Of a DNA stretch of 50,267 nt, positions 41,987-50,267 are shown in pieces. Under the pieces are notes generated by a model. The model did not search any database and had not been told where the DNA came from. It saw only the letters and a program-made list of their open reading frames with translations. Each line of letters starts with the position of its first letter. Position 1 is the first letter of the stretch. The position numbers and the translations under genes were made by a program. The stretch is from positions 1-50,267 of the forward strand of contig JBAYSY010000020.1 of NCBI GenBank assembly GCA_041675885.1, in the 5' to 3' direction. Source of the stretch: JBAYSY01 sp041675885. Its GTDB lineage: Bacteria; Pseudomonadota; Alphaproteobacteria; Rhodobacterales; Rhodobacteraceae.

Positions 41987-43305
41987 ATTCCCCCCGCGCT
42001 CTCCAGATCCCCCTCCGGCGTGCCCACGACCACGAAATGCAGCCGCTCCGGCGCGAACAGCCGGGCGGCGACCCGGCGGGCGTCGTCCAGCGTCACCGCC
42101 TCGATCTTCGCGTTTCGGGTTGCCGGGTAGTCGATCGGCATCCCCTGCATCTGCATTCCCACCAGTATCCGCGCGATCGGGCCGTTGCCGTCGAAGCGCA
42201 GCGGGTAGGCGCCGGTGAGGTAGGTCTTGGCGGCGTCGAGTTCCTCGACCCCCACCCCTTCGCTGGCGATCCGCTCCCATTCGTCACGCAGCACTTCGAG
42301 CGCCTCGGCGGCGGTCGCGTTCGCGGTCATCAGCCGCCCGGTGACCAGATCGGCCAGTTCGTAGCCCGCCAGATAGGCGTAGGCGCCATAGGTCAGACCG
42401 CGTTTCTCGCGCAGTTCCGTCATCAGCCGCGAGACGAAGCGGCTGCCGCCCAGCACCTCGGTCAGCACGAAGGCGGCGAAGAAGTCGGGATCGTCGCGGG
42501 CGATCCCCTCATGCCCGAACAGGATCACCGATTGCGGGCCGGGGAAGGGCTCGACCGTCACCCCGCCGGTAAGGCCGACCTCGGCCCGGCCGGGCAGGGG
42601 GGCGCCGGTCTCGGGCAACCCGCCCAGCAGCGTGTCGAGCAACGGCCCCAGTTCCCCGGCGGTGATGTCGCCCACCGCCGCGATATGCACCCGGTCGCGG
42701 GTCAGCGCGGCGCGGTGCGCGGCGATCATGTCGTCGCGGGTCAGCGCCGTCACGGTTTCTTCGGTGCCGTCGCCGGGGTGGCCGTAGGGGTGGTCGCCGA
42801 AGGCGAGCCGGGCAAAGGCGCGGCCGGCCAGCGCCTGCGGGTCGCGGGCGGCGGCGCGGATGTTGGCAAGAAGCTGGCCCCGCACCCGCTCGATGGCGTC
42901 GGCGTCGAAACGGGGTTCCACCAGCGCCCGGCGCAGCAGGTCCAGCGCCTCGTCGCGGTTCTCGGTCAGGAACCGGGCCGAGACCGAGATCGAATCACGG
43001 TCGGCGGAGAAGCGGAAATCGGCCGCCAGCGCATCGCGGGCGGCGGCGAAGCCCTGCGCGTCCAGATCGCCGGTGCCTTCCTCGATCAGCCCCGCCATCA
43101 GCTTGGCGGCCCCGCCCTTCCCGGGCGCGTCAAGACTGGTGCCGCCGCGGAACCGGATCTCCAGCGCGGTGAAGGGAATGTCGGGCGCCTCGACCAGCCA
43201 GGCTTCAAGCCCGCCGGGGCTGGTGACGGCGCGGATCGGCACTTCGGCCCGCAGCGGCAGGGCGGTCAGCGCCAGAAGCAGGGCAAGCCGGATCAGCAGC
43301 GTCAT
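41977..43305 (-). CDS. M16 family peptidase-like protein without HxxEH
   Basis: A 442-residue M16 (insulinase/processing peptidase) protein with an N-terminal signal sequence (MTLLIRLALLLALTALPLRA). The zinc motif HxxEH of active members is missing in the expected N-terminal place; the region reads RGGTSLDAPGKGGAAKLMAGL. It is likely the non-catalytic partner of the active M16 protein encoded just before it. The two genes overlap by ATGA. Such active/inactive pairs are common in Rhodobacteraceae; the substrate is unknown. Confidence 0.85.
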   Translation of the reverse strand: MTLLIRLALLLALTALPLRAEVPIRAVTSPGGLEAWLVEAPDIPFTALEIRFRGGTSLDAPGKGGAAKLMAGLIEEGTGDLDAQGFAAARDALAADFRFSADRDSISVSARFLTENRDEALDLLRRALVEPRFDADAIERVRGQLLANIRAAARDPQALAGRAFARLAFGDHPYGHPGDGTEETVTALTRDDMIAAHRAALTRDRVHIAAVGDITAGELGPLLDTLLGGLPETGAPLPGRAEVGLTGGVTVEPFPGPQSVILFGHEGIARDDPDFFAAFVLTEVLGGSRFVSRLMTELREKRGLTYGAYAYLAGYELADLVTGRLMTANATAAEALEVLRDEWERIASEGVGVEELDAAKTYLTGAYPLRFDGNGPIARILVGMQMQGMPIDYPATRNAKIEAVTLDDARRVAARLFAPERLHFVVVGTPEGDLESAGGMVR

Positions 43306-44666
43306 GGCGTGTCCTCGCGCTCAAGATGGGTGGTGACGGCGCGGCGGCGGTCAAGCACTTCGCGGGCCGCGTCCATCACCGCCTCGGGGGTGACCGATTG
43401 CAGCACCCGCGGCCAGTCCTGCACATCGGCGACGGTCAGGCCCGAGGTCAGCGCCTCGCCATAGCGGTGGGCGGCACGCTGGGTGTTGTCGCGGGCGTAG
43501 ATCTCGGCGGCGCGCAGCCGGGTCAGGGTGCGGGCGAAATCCTCGGGGTCCGGGCCCTCGTCGAGGAAGCGGGCAAGCACCGCGTCCATCGCCGCCTCGG
43601 CCGCGTCGAGCGTGACGCCCGCCACCGGCACCACCGCAAGGCCGAAGGTGCTGTCGTCGAGCGCGGTCGCGCCGTAGAAGGCGCTGGCCCGGAGCGCCAC
43701 CGGCTCGGCCCCGAACATCAGCGCCCGGCCGAGGACCGAGGTCGCGGGCTCGCCGCCCAGCAGTTCGGCCAGAACCACCAGTGCCGCCGCCCCGGCCTGA
43801 TCGCCCGGGCGCCGGGACGGGGCGAGGTAGCTGCGCATCACATAGGGCTGGCCCACGCGCGAATCGGCCCAGGCGATGCGCCGCTCGGCGATCTGCGGCG
43901 GCTCCTGCGGGCGGATGCGCGGCGGCAGGCCGGGGCTGCGCGGAATGGGCCCGTAATGGGTTTCGGCCAGGGTGCGCACCTCTTCGGGTGTCACGTCCCC
44001 GGCGACGATCAGCACCGCGTTGTCGGGCGCGTAATGGATGCGGTAGAAGGCAAGCGCGTCTTCAAGGCCCAGGGCCTCGATCTCGTGCCGCCAGCCGATC
44101 ACCGGAAGCCGGTAGGGATGGGCAAGGAACTGCGCCGCCCGCCGCTGTTCCGAAAGCAGCGCGCCGGGGTCGCTGTCGGTGCGCTGGGCGCGCTCCTCAA
44201 GGATCACCGCGCGCTCGGTCAGCACCTCGGGTTCGTTCAGGATCAGGCCGGTCATGCGGTCGGCCTCCATCCGCATCACCATATCCAGCCGGTCGGCGGC
44301 GATGCGCTGGAAATAGCCGGTGTAGTCGTATGAGGTGAAGGCGTTGTCGCTGCCGCCATGGGCGCCGACGATGGCGGTGAACTCGCCCGAGTCCATGTTC
44401 GCGGTGCCCTTGAACATCAGGTGTTCGAGGAAATGCGCGATGCCGGACTTGCCCGGCGGCTCATCGGCCGAGCCGACCCGATACCAGACCATATGCACCA
44501 CGACCGGGGCCCGGTGGTCCTCGATCACCACGACCTTCAGGCCGTTGCCGAGGGTGAAGCTTGAGACCTGTTCGGCACGGGCCGGGCCGGGGACAAGCGC
44601 GGCAAACGCGACCAGTGCGGCAAGCGCGAGGGCGGCGAGGGGGCGGGACGGGTGATCGGAAGGCAT
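43302..44666 (-). CDS. M16 family zinc peptidase
   Basis: A 454-residue M16 peptidase. A signal sequence (hydrophobic stretch ending near ARA, about residue 31) precedes the active domain. The zinc motif HFLEHLMFKGT (about 77-87; HxxEH) and the downstream Glu region EERAQRTDSDPGALLSEQ are seen. It should be secreted to the periplasm or held at the membrane. It is coupled by ATGA to the inactive partner gene that follows. The start at 44666 (MPSDHPSR) places the signal peptide correctly. Confidence 0.88.
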   Translation of the reverse strand: MPSDHPSRPLAALALAALVAFAALVPGPARAEQVSSFTLGNGLKVVVIEDHRAPVVVHMVWYRVGSADEPPGKSGIAHFLEHLMFKGTANMDSGEFTAIVGAHGGSDNAFTSYDYTGYFQRIAADRLDMVMRMEADRMTGLILNEPEVLTERAVILEERAQRTDSDPGALLSEQRRAAQFLAHPYRLPVIGWRHEIEALGLEDALAFYRIHYAPDNAVLIVAGDVTPEEVRTLAETHYGPIPRSPGLPPRIRPQEPPQIAERRIAWADSRVGQPYVMRSYLAPSRRPGDQAGAAALVVLAELLGGEPATSVLGRALMFGAEPVALRASAFYGATALDDSTFGLAVVPVAGVTLDAAEAAMDAVLARFLDEGPDPEDFARTLTRLRAAEIYARDNTQRAAHRYGEALTSGLTVADVQDWPRVLQSVTPEAVMDAAREVLDRRRAVTTHLEREDTP

Positions 44667-44855
44667 GAGCCGGGCGGGCCTCGTGATTTGCGGAACCATG
44701 CGATTTGCGGAACCGGATGACCGGGGCAGGCTAAGCCATTGCGGCGGCGACGCAAGCCGGGGCAACGGGGATGTGAACAGCCGCGGGCGCGCCGGGGGCA
44801 ATCCCCGGTCCGGAACGGCCGCTGCCCTCGGTCGCGCCCCCGGCACCGCGGATCG

Positions 44856-45419
44856 TCAGGCGGGCACCCGCAGCAGCGTGACCACCGTATCGCCGTAGCG
44901 GCGCTGATCGAGCTGGGCGAAGCCCTCGGGCACCACCGGCGGCGCGCCCTCTTCCCACACCACCAGCGCACCGGGGGCGAGCCAGCCGCCCGCCACGCAG
45001 GAGGCCAGCGCCGCCTCGCCCAGAGCCTTGCCATAGGGCGGGTCGAGAAACACCAGATCGTAGCCCGCCCCCCAGTTTGCCCCCATCCGGGTCGCGTCGC
45101 GCCGCCAGACGTCGGTCGTGCCCATCGCCCGCATCTTCTCGATATTCGCACGCAAAAGCGCCCGTGCCGCCGTGCCGTCATCGACGAAGGCCGCCCGCGC
45201 CGCGCCGCGCGACAGGGCCTCCAGCCCCAGCGCGCCGGTGCCCGCGAACAGGTCGAGCACCCGCACCCCCTCCACCGGGTCGCCGTGGCCGCCATGGGCG
45301 AGCAGGTTGAAGATCGCCTCGCGCACCCGGTCCGGAGTCGGGCGCAGATGCGCCGCCACATCGCCCTTGCCGACCGAGGCGAGGGCGAGGCCGCGATGGC
45401 TGCCGCCGATGATGCGCAT
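44856..45419 (-). CDS. rsmD: 16S rRNA (guanine(966)-N2)-methyltransferase
   Basis: A 187-residue RsmD. MRIIGGSHRGLAL, RPTPDRVREAIFNLL, VLDLFAGTGALGLEALSRGA (SAM loop, about 53-72) and DPPYGKAL (about 124-131) are typical. It methylates G966 of 16S rRNA in the 30S subunit. The start at 45419 has AGGAGACG just upstream; a GTG one codon before is less likely. Confidence 0.93.
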   Translation of the reverse strand: MRIIGGSHRGLALASVGKGDVAAHLRPTPDRVREAIFNLLAHGGHGDPVEGVRVLDLFAGTGALGLEALSRGAARAAFVDDGTAARALLRANIEKMRAMGTTDVWRRDATRMGANWGAGYDLVFLDPPYGKALGEAALASCVAGGWLAPGALVVWEEGAPPVVPEGFAQLDQRRYGDTVVTLLRVPA

Positions 45420-45496
45420 CACGTCTCCTGTCGGTTCGGGCGGAGGGGTCGCTCGCAGGGGAATGCGTCCACCGGAAGCCTTCCTGATCCTGCTCG

Positions 45497-45530
45497 CCCT
45501 CCGGCGGGGATATTTTCATCAAGGCGAAGA
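45497..45530 (+). repeat. GGGGATATTT-type intergenic repeat
   Basis: CCCTCCGGCGGGGATATTTT followed by CATCAAGGCGAAG, in the gap between rsmD and the reductase gene. It shares its core with the copy at 33733. Confidence 0.6.
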
Positions 45531-45545
45531 CATGCAGCCACGGGT

Positions 45546-46751
45546 TTATGCCAGCAGCGCCTTGAGATCGGTCTCCGGGTCGGCCACCGCCTGCGGATCG
45601 GGCGAGCGGCCCATGGCCAGCAGGCGGCGCGCCGTCATGAAGGCGCGCGGGTCGTTCATCGCATCGACCGAGATCAGGCGGCCCGCGCGGTAATACCAGT
45701 GCGACCGCGCCGCGCCCGCCTGCCGCACCACCACCCGGTCGTAGCCCGTATTCAGCCCGGCGATCTGGAGTTTCACGTCATACTGGTCCGACCAGAACCA
45801 CGGCGCGGGCACGTAGTCGCGCCCCGCGCCCAGCATGTTTTCCGCCACCAGTTCGGCCATGTCGATCGCATGCGGCACGCTTTCCAGCCGCAGTTGCGCC
45901 CCCTCCCACGGAAACGAGGCGCAATCGCCCGCCGCCCAGATCGCCGGGTCCGGGGTGCGGCCCTGCGCATCGGTGCGGATGCCGTTGTCGAGCGCAAGCC
46001 CGGCGGCCTCGGCCAGCGCGGTGTCGGGGGCGATGCCGATGCCGACGATCACGAAGTCGGCTTCGATCCGGGAGCCGTCCGCCAGATCCGCGCCACTCAC
46101 CCGGCCGTCGCCGGTGAGACGGGAAAGCGCCGCGCCCTCCATGATCCGCACCCCGTGGCCCAGATGCAGGGCGCGGAACCAGTCGGAGGTCTCGGGCGCG
46201 GCCACCCGCCCGAGGATGCGCGGCGCGGCCTCGACCAGCGTGACCTCCAGCCCGCGTTTCGCCGCCACCGCCGCGGCCTCCAGCCCGATATAGCCGCCAC
46301 CGACGATCAGCACCCGCCGCCCGGCGACCAGTTCGGGCGCCAGCGCATCGGCGTCGGCAAGGCTGCGCATCGTGTGGACGCCCGCCAGATCGCCGCCCAT
46401 CGCCGCGGGCAGTCGGCGCGGCACCGAGCCGGTGGTCAGCGCCAGCATGTCGTAGGGGATCGTCTCGCCCGCTTCGGTCAGCACCCGCTTTCCCGCGCGG
46501 TCGATGCCCGTGACGCGGGTGGCCGGGCGCAGGTCGATCCCCTGTTCGGCCCAGAAGTCGTCGGCCCGCAGGGTCAGCCGGTCAAGACCGATCTCGCCCA
46601 GCAGGTAGGCTTTCGACAGCGGCGGGCGCTGGTAGGGCGCGGCGGGTTCGGCGCCGATCAGGGCGATCCGGCCCCCGTGCCCCAGCGCGCGCAGCTTCGC
46701 CGCCAGCGCCGCCCCGGCCTGCCCGGCCCCGATCACCACGATATCGGACAT
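45546..46751 (-). CDS. FAD-dependent ferredoxin/rubredoxin NAD(P)H reductase
   Basis: A 401-residue pyridine-nucleotide-disulphide-oxidoreductase-type flavoprotein. FAD-binding VVIGAGQAGAALA is at 5-17, NAD(P)H-binding VLIVGGGYIGLEAA near 147-160 and the second FAD motif AAGDCASFP near 275. No CxxxxC redox pair is seen, so it is like putidaredoxin/rubredoxin/ferredoxin reductases that pass electrons from NAD(P)H to a small iron-sulfur protein. The partner is not in the window. It is divergent from the peroxiredoxin gene, 80 bp away. Confidence 0.85.
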   Translation of the reverse strand: MSDIVVIGAGQAGAALAAKLRALGHGGRIALIGAEPAAPYQRPPLSKAYLLGEIGLDRLTLRADDFWAEQGIDLRPATRVTGIDRAGKRVLTEAGETIPYDMLALTTGSVPRRLPAAMGGDLAGVHTMRSLADADALAPELVAGRRVLIVGGGYIGLEAAAVAAKRGLEVTLVEAAPRILGRVAAPETSDWFRALHLGHGVRIMEGAALSRLTGDGRVSGADLADGSRIEADFVIVGIGIAPDTALAEAAGLALDNGIRTDAQGRTPDPAIWAAGDCASFPWEGAQLRLESVPHAIDMAELVAENMLGAGRDYVPAPWFWSDQYDVKLQIAGLNTGYDRVVVRQAGAARSHWYYRAGRLISVDAMNDPRAFMTARRLLAMGRSPDPQAVADPETDLKALLA

Positions 46752-46831
46752 GGCTGGATTCCCTCTGGTTCCGCCCCGGGGCGCAACCTATAACCGCAGC
46801 AGGTAAAAGTGCAACGCGCGAGGAAGACCAC

Positions 46832-47320
46832 ATGCCGATTTCGACAGGAGACAGACTGCCCGAGGCCGCACTGTTCCGTATGGGCGACAGCGGACCGGAA
46901 CAGATCTCGACCGGCGACCTCACCCGGGGCCGCAAGGTGGTGATCTTTGCCATACCGGGCGCCTTCACGCCGACCTGCGATGCCGCGCATATGCCCAGTT
47001 TCATCCGCACGAAGGACGAGTTCACAAGGAAAGGCGTGGAGGAAATCGTCTGTGTCGCGGTGAACGACCCCTTCGTGCTGCGGGTCTGGGCGCAGGCCAC
47101 CGGCGCCGACAAGGCGGGGATCACCGTGCTGGGCGATCCGGCGGGCGATCTGACCGACGCGCTGGGTCTGGCCTTCGACGCGCCCGCGCGCGGGCTGATC
47201 GGCCGGTCGATGCGCTATGCCATGCTGGTCGAGGATGGGGTGATCAAGGTGCTGCATCTGGAAGAGTCGCCGGGCAGTTGCGGCATCTCGGCGGGTGAGG
47301 GGCTGCTGGACGCGATCTGA
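46832..47320 (+). CDS. Peroxiredoxin, Prx5 type
   Basis: A 162-residue peroxiredoxin of the Prx5/AhpE-like group. The peroxidatic Cys49 is in PGAFTPTCDAAHMP, and a second Cys150 in ESPGSCGISAGEG could act as the resolving Cys. It reduces hydrogen peroxide and organic peroxides. It lies divergent to the flavin reductase gene and 104 bp before ispH. Confidence 0.92.
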   Translation: MPISTGDRLPEAALFRMGDSGPEQISTGDLTRGRKVVIFAIPGAFTPTCDAAHMPSFIRTKDEFTRKGVEEIVCVAVNDPFVLRVWAQATGADKAGITVLGDPAGDLTDALGLAFDAPARGLIGRSMRYAMLVEDGVIKVLHLEESPGSCGISAGEGLLDAI

Positions 47321-47424
47321 CCCGCCGGTGGATTGCCCGCCCCTCGCGCCGGGGTGATGGGGCGCGGGCTGGACGGGCGGGCCGGGCTGGCTTAGGTCTG
47401 TGCCCGGGAAACGGGGTGCAGACC

Positions 47425-48390
47425 ATGACGACACGACCGCCGCTTACGCTCTATCTCGCCGCGCCGCGCGGGTTCTGCGCCGGGGTGGACCGTGCGATCA
47501 AGATCGTCGAGATGGCGCTGGGGAAATGGGGCGCACCGGTCTATGTCCGGCACGAGATCGTCCACAACCGCTACGTGGTCGAGGATCTGCGCGCCCGGGG
47601 GGCGGTGTTCGTCGAGGAACTCGACGAGGTGCCCGACGATCGGCCAGTGATCTTCTCGGCCCATGGGGTCGCGAAAGCGGTGCCCGCCGAGGCCGAGCGG
47701 CGCAACATGGTCTATGTCGATGCCACCTGCCCGCTGGTCAGCAAGGTGCATATCGAGGCCGCGCGGCACCACGAAAACGGCTTGCAGATGATCATGATCG
47801 GCCACGCCGGCCACCCCGAGACCATCGGCACCATGGGGCAGTTGCCCGAGGGCGAGGTTCTGCTGGTCGAAACGACCGCCGATGTCGCCCGGGTCGAGGT
47901 GCGCGACCCCGGACGGCTGGCCTTCATCACCCAGACCACGCTTTCGGTCGATGACACGGCGGAAATCGTCGCGGCGCTGAAGGCCCGGTTTCCCGCCATT
48001 CTCGGCCCGCACAAGGAAGACATCTGCTACGCCACCACCAACCGGCAGGCGGCGGTGAAGGAGATCGCAGGCCGGATCGACGCGCTTCTGGTGATCGGGG
48101 CGCCGAACTCGTCCAACTCGCGCAGGCTGGTCGAGGTCGGCCGGGCGGCGGGCTGCGGCTATGCGCAGCTGGTGCAGCGGGCGGGCGACATCGACTGGCG
48201 GGCACTGGAAGGGGCGCGGGCCGTGGGACTCACCGCCGGGGCAAGCGCGCCCGAGGTGCTGATCGAGGAGGTGATCGACGCCTTCGCCGCCCGCTACGAC
48301 CTGACCCGTGAACTGGTGGAAACGGCGGTGGAGCGGGTCGAATTCAAGGTGCCCCGCGTATTGCGCGAGACCGGGGCGCCCGGCGCCTGA
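47425..48390 (+). CDS. ispH: 4-hydroxy-3-methylbut-2-enyl diphosphate reductase
   Basis: A 321-residue IspH, the last enzyme of the MEP isoprenoid pathway, which gives IPP and DMAPP. The three iron-sulfur Cys are in RGFCAGV (Cys18), DATCPLV and DICYATTNRQ; the substrate motif APNSSNSRRL is near 228-237. The start at 47425 (MTTRPPL) is chosen; a GTG at 47416 would add three residues. Its presence shows the MEP route and matters for reading the HMGR homologue at 3446. Confidence 0.95.
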   Translation: MTTRPPLTLYLAAPRGFCAGVDRAIKIVEMALGKWGAPVYVRHEIVHNRYVVEDLRARGAVFVEELDEVPDDRPVIFSAHGVAKAVPAEAERRNMVYVDATCPLVSKVHIEAARHHENGLQMIMIGHAGHPETIGTMGQLPEGEVLLVETTADVARVEVRDPGRLAFITQTTLSVDDTAEIVAALKARFPAILGPHKEDICYATTNRQAAVKEIAGRIDALLVIGAPNSSNSRRLVEVGRAAGCGYAQLVQRAGDIDWRALEGARAVGLTAGASAPEVLIEEVIDAFAARYDLTRELVETAVERVEFKVPRVLRETGAPGA

Positions 48391-48530
48391 TCCGCGCCGG
48401 GCACCGGCTTCAGGCGTACCGCCGCCCGCGTCATCCTTCCAAAAAAATGGAATCGCAAAGCAGCCTGTAACCCCACACACCCCATTCCCGGTCTTGCGCG
48501 AACGGTGATCTGCCACTAGAGGCGGAAAGC

Positions 48531-50093
48531 ATGAACCAGCATGATCGCCTTCTCATCATCGACTTCGGCTCGCAGGTCACGCAGCTTGTCGCGCGCCGCC
48601 TGCGCGAGCTTCGGGTCTATTGCGAAATCCATCCCTATCAGAACGTGACCGACGCCTTTCTGGCGGCCTTCGCACCGAAGGCGGTGATCCTGTCGGGCGG
48701 GCCGGACAACGTGCCCCGCGAAGGCAGCCCGCGGGCGCCCGGGTCGCTGTGGACCCTCGGCGTGCCGGTGCTGGGCATCTGCTACGGCCAGCAGGTGATG
48801 ATGGCCCAGCTTGGCGGGCTGGTGGAGCGCGGCGACGGCACCGCCGAATTCGGCCGCGCCTTCGTCACGCCCTCGGGCGGGCGGCTGGCGCTGCTTGACG
48901 GCTGGTTCGGGGATGAGGGCCGCCGCGAACAGGTCTGGATGAGCCACGGCGACCATGTAAGCCGCCTTGCGCCCGGCTTTGAAGTGCACGGCACCTCGCC
49001 GAACGCGCCCTATGCCATCACCGCCGACCCCACGCGCAACTTCTACGCCGTGCAGTTCCACCCCGAGGTGCACCACACCCCGAAGGGTGCGAAGCTTTTC
49101 GAGAACTTCGTCCGGCTGGCGGGTTTTACCGGCGACTGGACCATGGGCGCCTACCGCGACGAGGCGATCCGCAAGATCCGCGAACAGGTGGGCGACAAGC
49201 GGGTGATCTGCGGGCTGTCGGGCGGCGTGGACAGTTCCGTCGCCGCCGTGCTGATCCATGAGGCGATCGGCGACCAACTGACCTGCGTCTTCGTCGATCA
49301 CGGGCTGCTGCGGCTGAACGAGGCCGAGGAAGTCGTGACGATGTTCCGCGACAATTACAACATCCCGCTGATCCATGCCGATGAATCCGAACTGTTCCTG
49401 GGCGGGCTGGAGGGGATCGGCGACCCCGAGACCAAGCGCAAGACCATCGGCCGGCTGTTCATCGACGTGTTCCAGAAATACGCGGGCGGGATCGAAGGGG
49501 CCGAGTTCCTGGCCCAGGGCACGCTTTATCCCGACGTGATCGAAAGCGTCAGCTTCTCCGGCGGTCCCTCGGTCACGATCAAAAGTCACCACAACGTCGG
49601 CGGGTTGCCCGAGAAGATGGGCCTGAAGCTGGTGGAACCGCTGCGCGAACTGTTCAAGGACGAGGTGCGCGCCCTCGGCCGCGAGTTGGGCCTGCCCGAG
49701 CACTTCATCGGCCGCCACCCCTTCCCCGGCCCCGGCCTCGCGATCCGCTGCCCCGGCGAGATCACCCGTGAAAAGCTGGACATCCTGCGCAAGGCCGATG
49801 CGGTCTATATCGACCAGATCCGCAAGCACGGGCTTTACGACGAGATCTGGCAGGCATTCGTGGCGATCCTGCCGGTGCGCACCGTGGGGGTGATGGGCGA
49901 CAGCCGCACCTACGATTACGCCTGCGCGCTGCGGGCGGTGAACAGCGTCGACGGGATGACGGCGGACTACTACCCGTTCAGCCACGACTTCCTTTCCGAG
50001 ACCGCAACCCGGATCATCAACGAAGTGCGCGGCATCAACCGGGTGACCTACGACATCACCTCGAAACCGCCGGGCACGATCGAGTGGGAATGA
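48531..50093 (+). CDS. guaA: GMP synthase (glutamine-hydrolysing)
   Basis: A 520-residue GuaA that makes GMP from XMP, ATP and glutamine. The N-terminal class I amidotransferase has its Cys in GICYGQQVM (about 83-91) and His/Glu in QFHPEVHHT. The PP-loop GLSGGVDSS (about 227-235) begins the ATP pyrophosphatase, and the C-terminal dimerisation domain ends PPGTIEWE. The 3' end is a known hot spot for integration of genomic islands, and the DNA after the stop is clearly lower in GC. Confidence 0.96.
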   Translation: MNQHDRLLIIDFGSQVTQLVARRLRELRVYCEIHPYQNVTDAFLAAFAPKAVILSGGPDNVPREGSPRAPGSLWTLGVPVLGICYGQQVMMAQLGGLVERGDGTAEFGRAFVTPSGGRLALLDGWFGDEGRREQVWMSHGDHVSRLAPGFEVHGTSPNAPYAITADPTRNFYAVQFHPEVHHTPKGAKLFENFVRLAGFTGDWTMGAYRDEAIRKIREQVGDKRVICGLSGGVDSSVAAVLIHEAIGDQLTCVFVDHGLLRLNEAEEVVTMFRDNYNIPLIHADESELFLGGLEGIGDPETKRKTIGRLFIDVFQKYAGGIEGAEFLAQGTLYPDVIESVSFSGGPSVTIKSHHNVGGLPEKMGLKLVEPLRELFKDEVRALGRELGLPEHFIGRHPFPGPGLAIRCPGEITREKLDILRKADAVYIDQIRKHGLYDEIWQAFVAILPVRTVGVMGDSRTYDYACALRAVNSVDGMTADYYPFSHDFLSETATRIINEVRGINRVTYDITSKPPGTIEWE

Positions 50094-50267
50094 TTGGGCG
50101 TCTGGCATGGCCAGGCACTTAATCGCATTAAATTCCGCTAAGACCCTGTAATTGCTGGATTTTTTTATTTATGTCTGGTACGATCTGGCAACAAGAGGAA
50201 GCGCCAAGCACCGTTTGAGCATGGCATTAAAGCTGGTACTATCGACTGACGATGCCATGATAGAAGC
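50094..50267. mobile_element. Low-GC flank after guaA: possible start of an integrated element
   Basis: The 174 bases after guaA are about 46% GC by my count, against about 70% in the genes before it, and contain an AT-rich stretch (TTTTTTTATTTATG near 50160-50174). An inverted repeat CATGGCAT (50220-50227) / ATGCCATG (50252-50259) is present. No gene is complete here. The guaA 3' end is a common attachment site for islands with tyrosine recombinases; the integrase, if any, would lie beyond the window. Confidence 0.45.

Noticed and set aside
44770..44835. Another copy of the dispersed palindromic repeat
   Set aside because: It shares only GGAACGGCCGCTGCCCTC-like text with the family in reverse; the match is too short and GC-rich to count as a copy.
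1..50267. CRISPR arrays, tRNA or rRNA genes, transposases
   Set aside because: No regularly spaced short repeats, no cloverleaf-like sequences and no transposase-like proteins were seen in the gaps or the open frames.

Overview
The window is about 70% GC DNA from an alphaproteobacterium, most likely a Rhodobacteraceae member (Paracoccus/Rhodobacter/Rhodovulum-like). This rests on family resemblance, on the rplU-rpmA-GNAT-obgE-proB-proA neighbourhood, on the ehu/eut/doe ectoine cluster layout, and on a GGGGATATTT-type intergenic repeat that I recall from this family. I see no tRNA, rRNA, CRISPR array, transposase or integrase gene.

Layout. 1-724 has no convincing gene but carries a pair of strong DnaA-box matches. 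725-3080 holds a YeeE/YedE (TsuA-like) transporter and a convergent DUF3422 membrane protein. 3446-12613 is the most unusual part: seven genes, each joined to the next by a 3-4 bp stop/start overlap. In order they encode an HMG-CoA reductase homologue, a UbiA-like membrane prenyltransferase, a PEP-synthase/rifampin-phosphotransferase-like enzyme, a DUF3419/BtaA-like aminocarboxypropyl transferase, a phytol/dolichol-kinase-like membrane protein, a GNAT-like protein and an OleC-like AMP-forming ligase. A near-consensus sigma-54 promoter lies just upstream. The gene set suggests an unassigned lipid or isoprenoid-conjugate pathway.

12762-26373 is a complete ectoine/5-hydroxyectoine uptake and degradation locus: ehuABCD-eutABC-eutD(doeA)-eutE(doeB) on the minus strand, the MocR-type regulator enuR also on the minus strand, and doeX, doeC/ssd and doeD on the plus strand. 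Together they import ectoines and convert them through N-acetyl-diaminobutyrate, diaminobutyrate and aspartate semialdehyde to aspartate.

26541-33512 is the housekeeping proA-proB-obgE ... GNAT-rpmA-rplU block on the minus strand. It is split by an oppositely oriented module (30145-32042) with a DMT exporter, a small Ada-like zinc-domain protein and a frameshifted, truncated Ada/AraC protein. 33901-39725 is a minus-strand block of glycosyltransferase-like genes with one alpha/beta-hydrolase-like protein. 39888-46751 contains mutL, a paired M16 peptidase operon, rsmD and an FAD-dependent ferredoxin/rubredoxin reductase. 46832-50093 contains a Prx5-type peroxiredoxin, ispH and guaA on the plus strand.

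ispH shows that this organism makes isoprenoids by the MEP route, so the HMG-CoA reductase at 3446 is unlikely to feed a normal mevalonate pathway; no mevalonate kinase or decarboxylase is present here. Directly after guaA the GC content falls to about 46%, which fits the start of an element integrated at the guaA 3' end. At least five intergenic spots carry a shared palindromic repeat (TTGCAACAGAGGGCAGCGG ... CTGTTCCGGGC).
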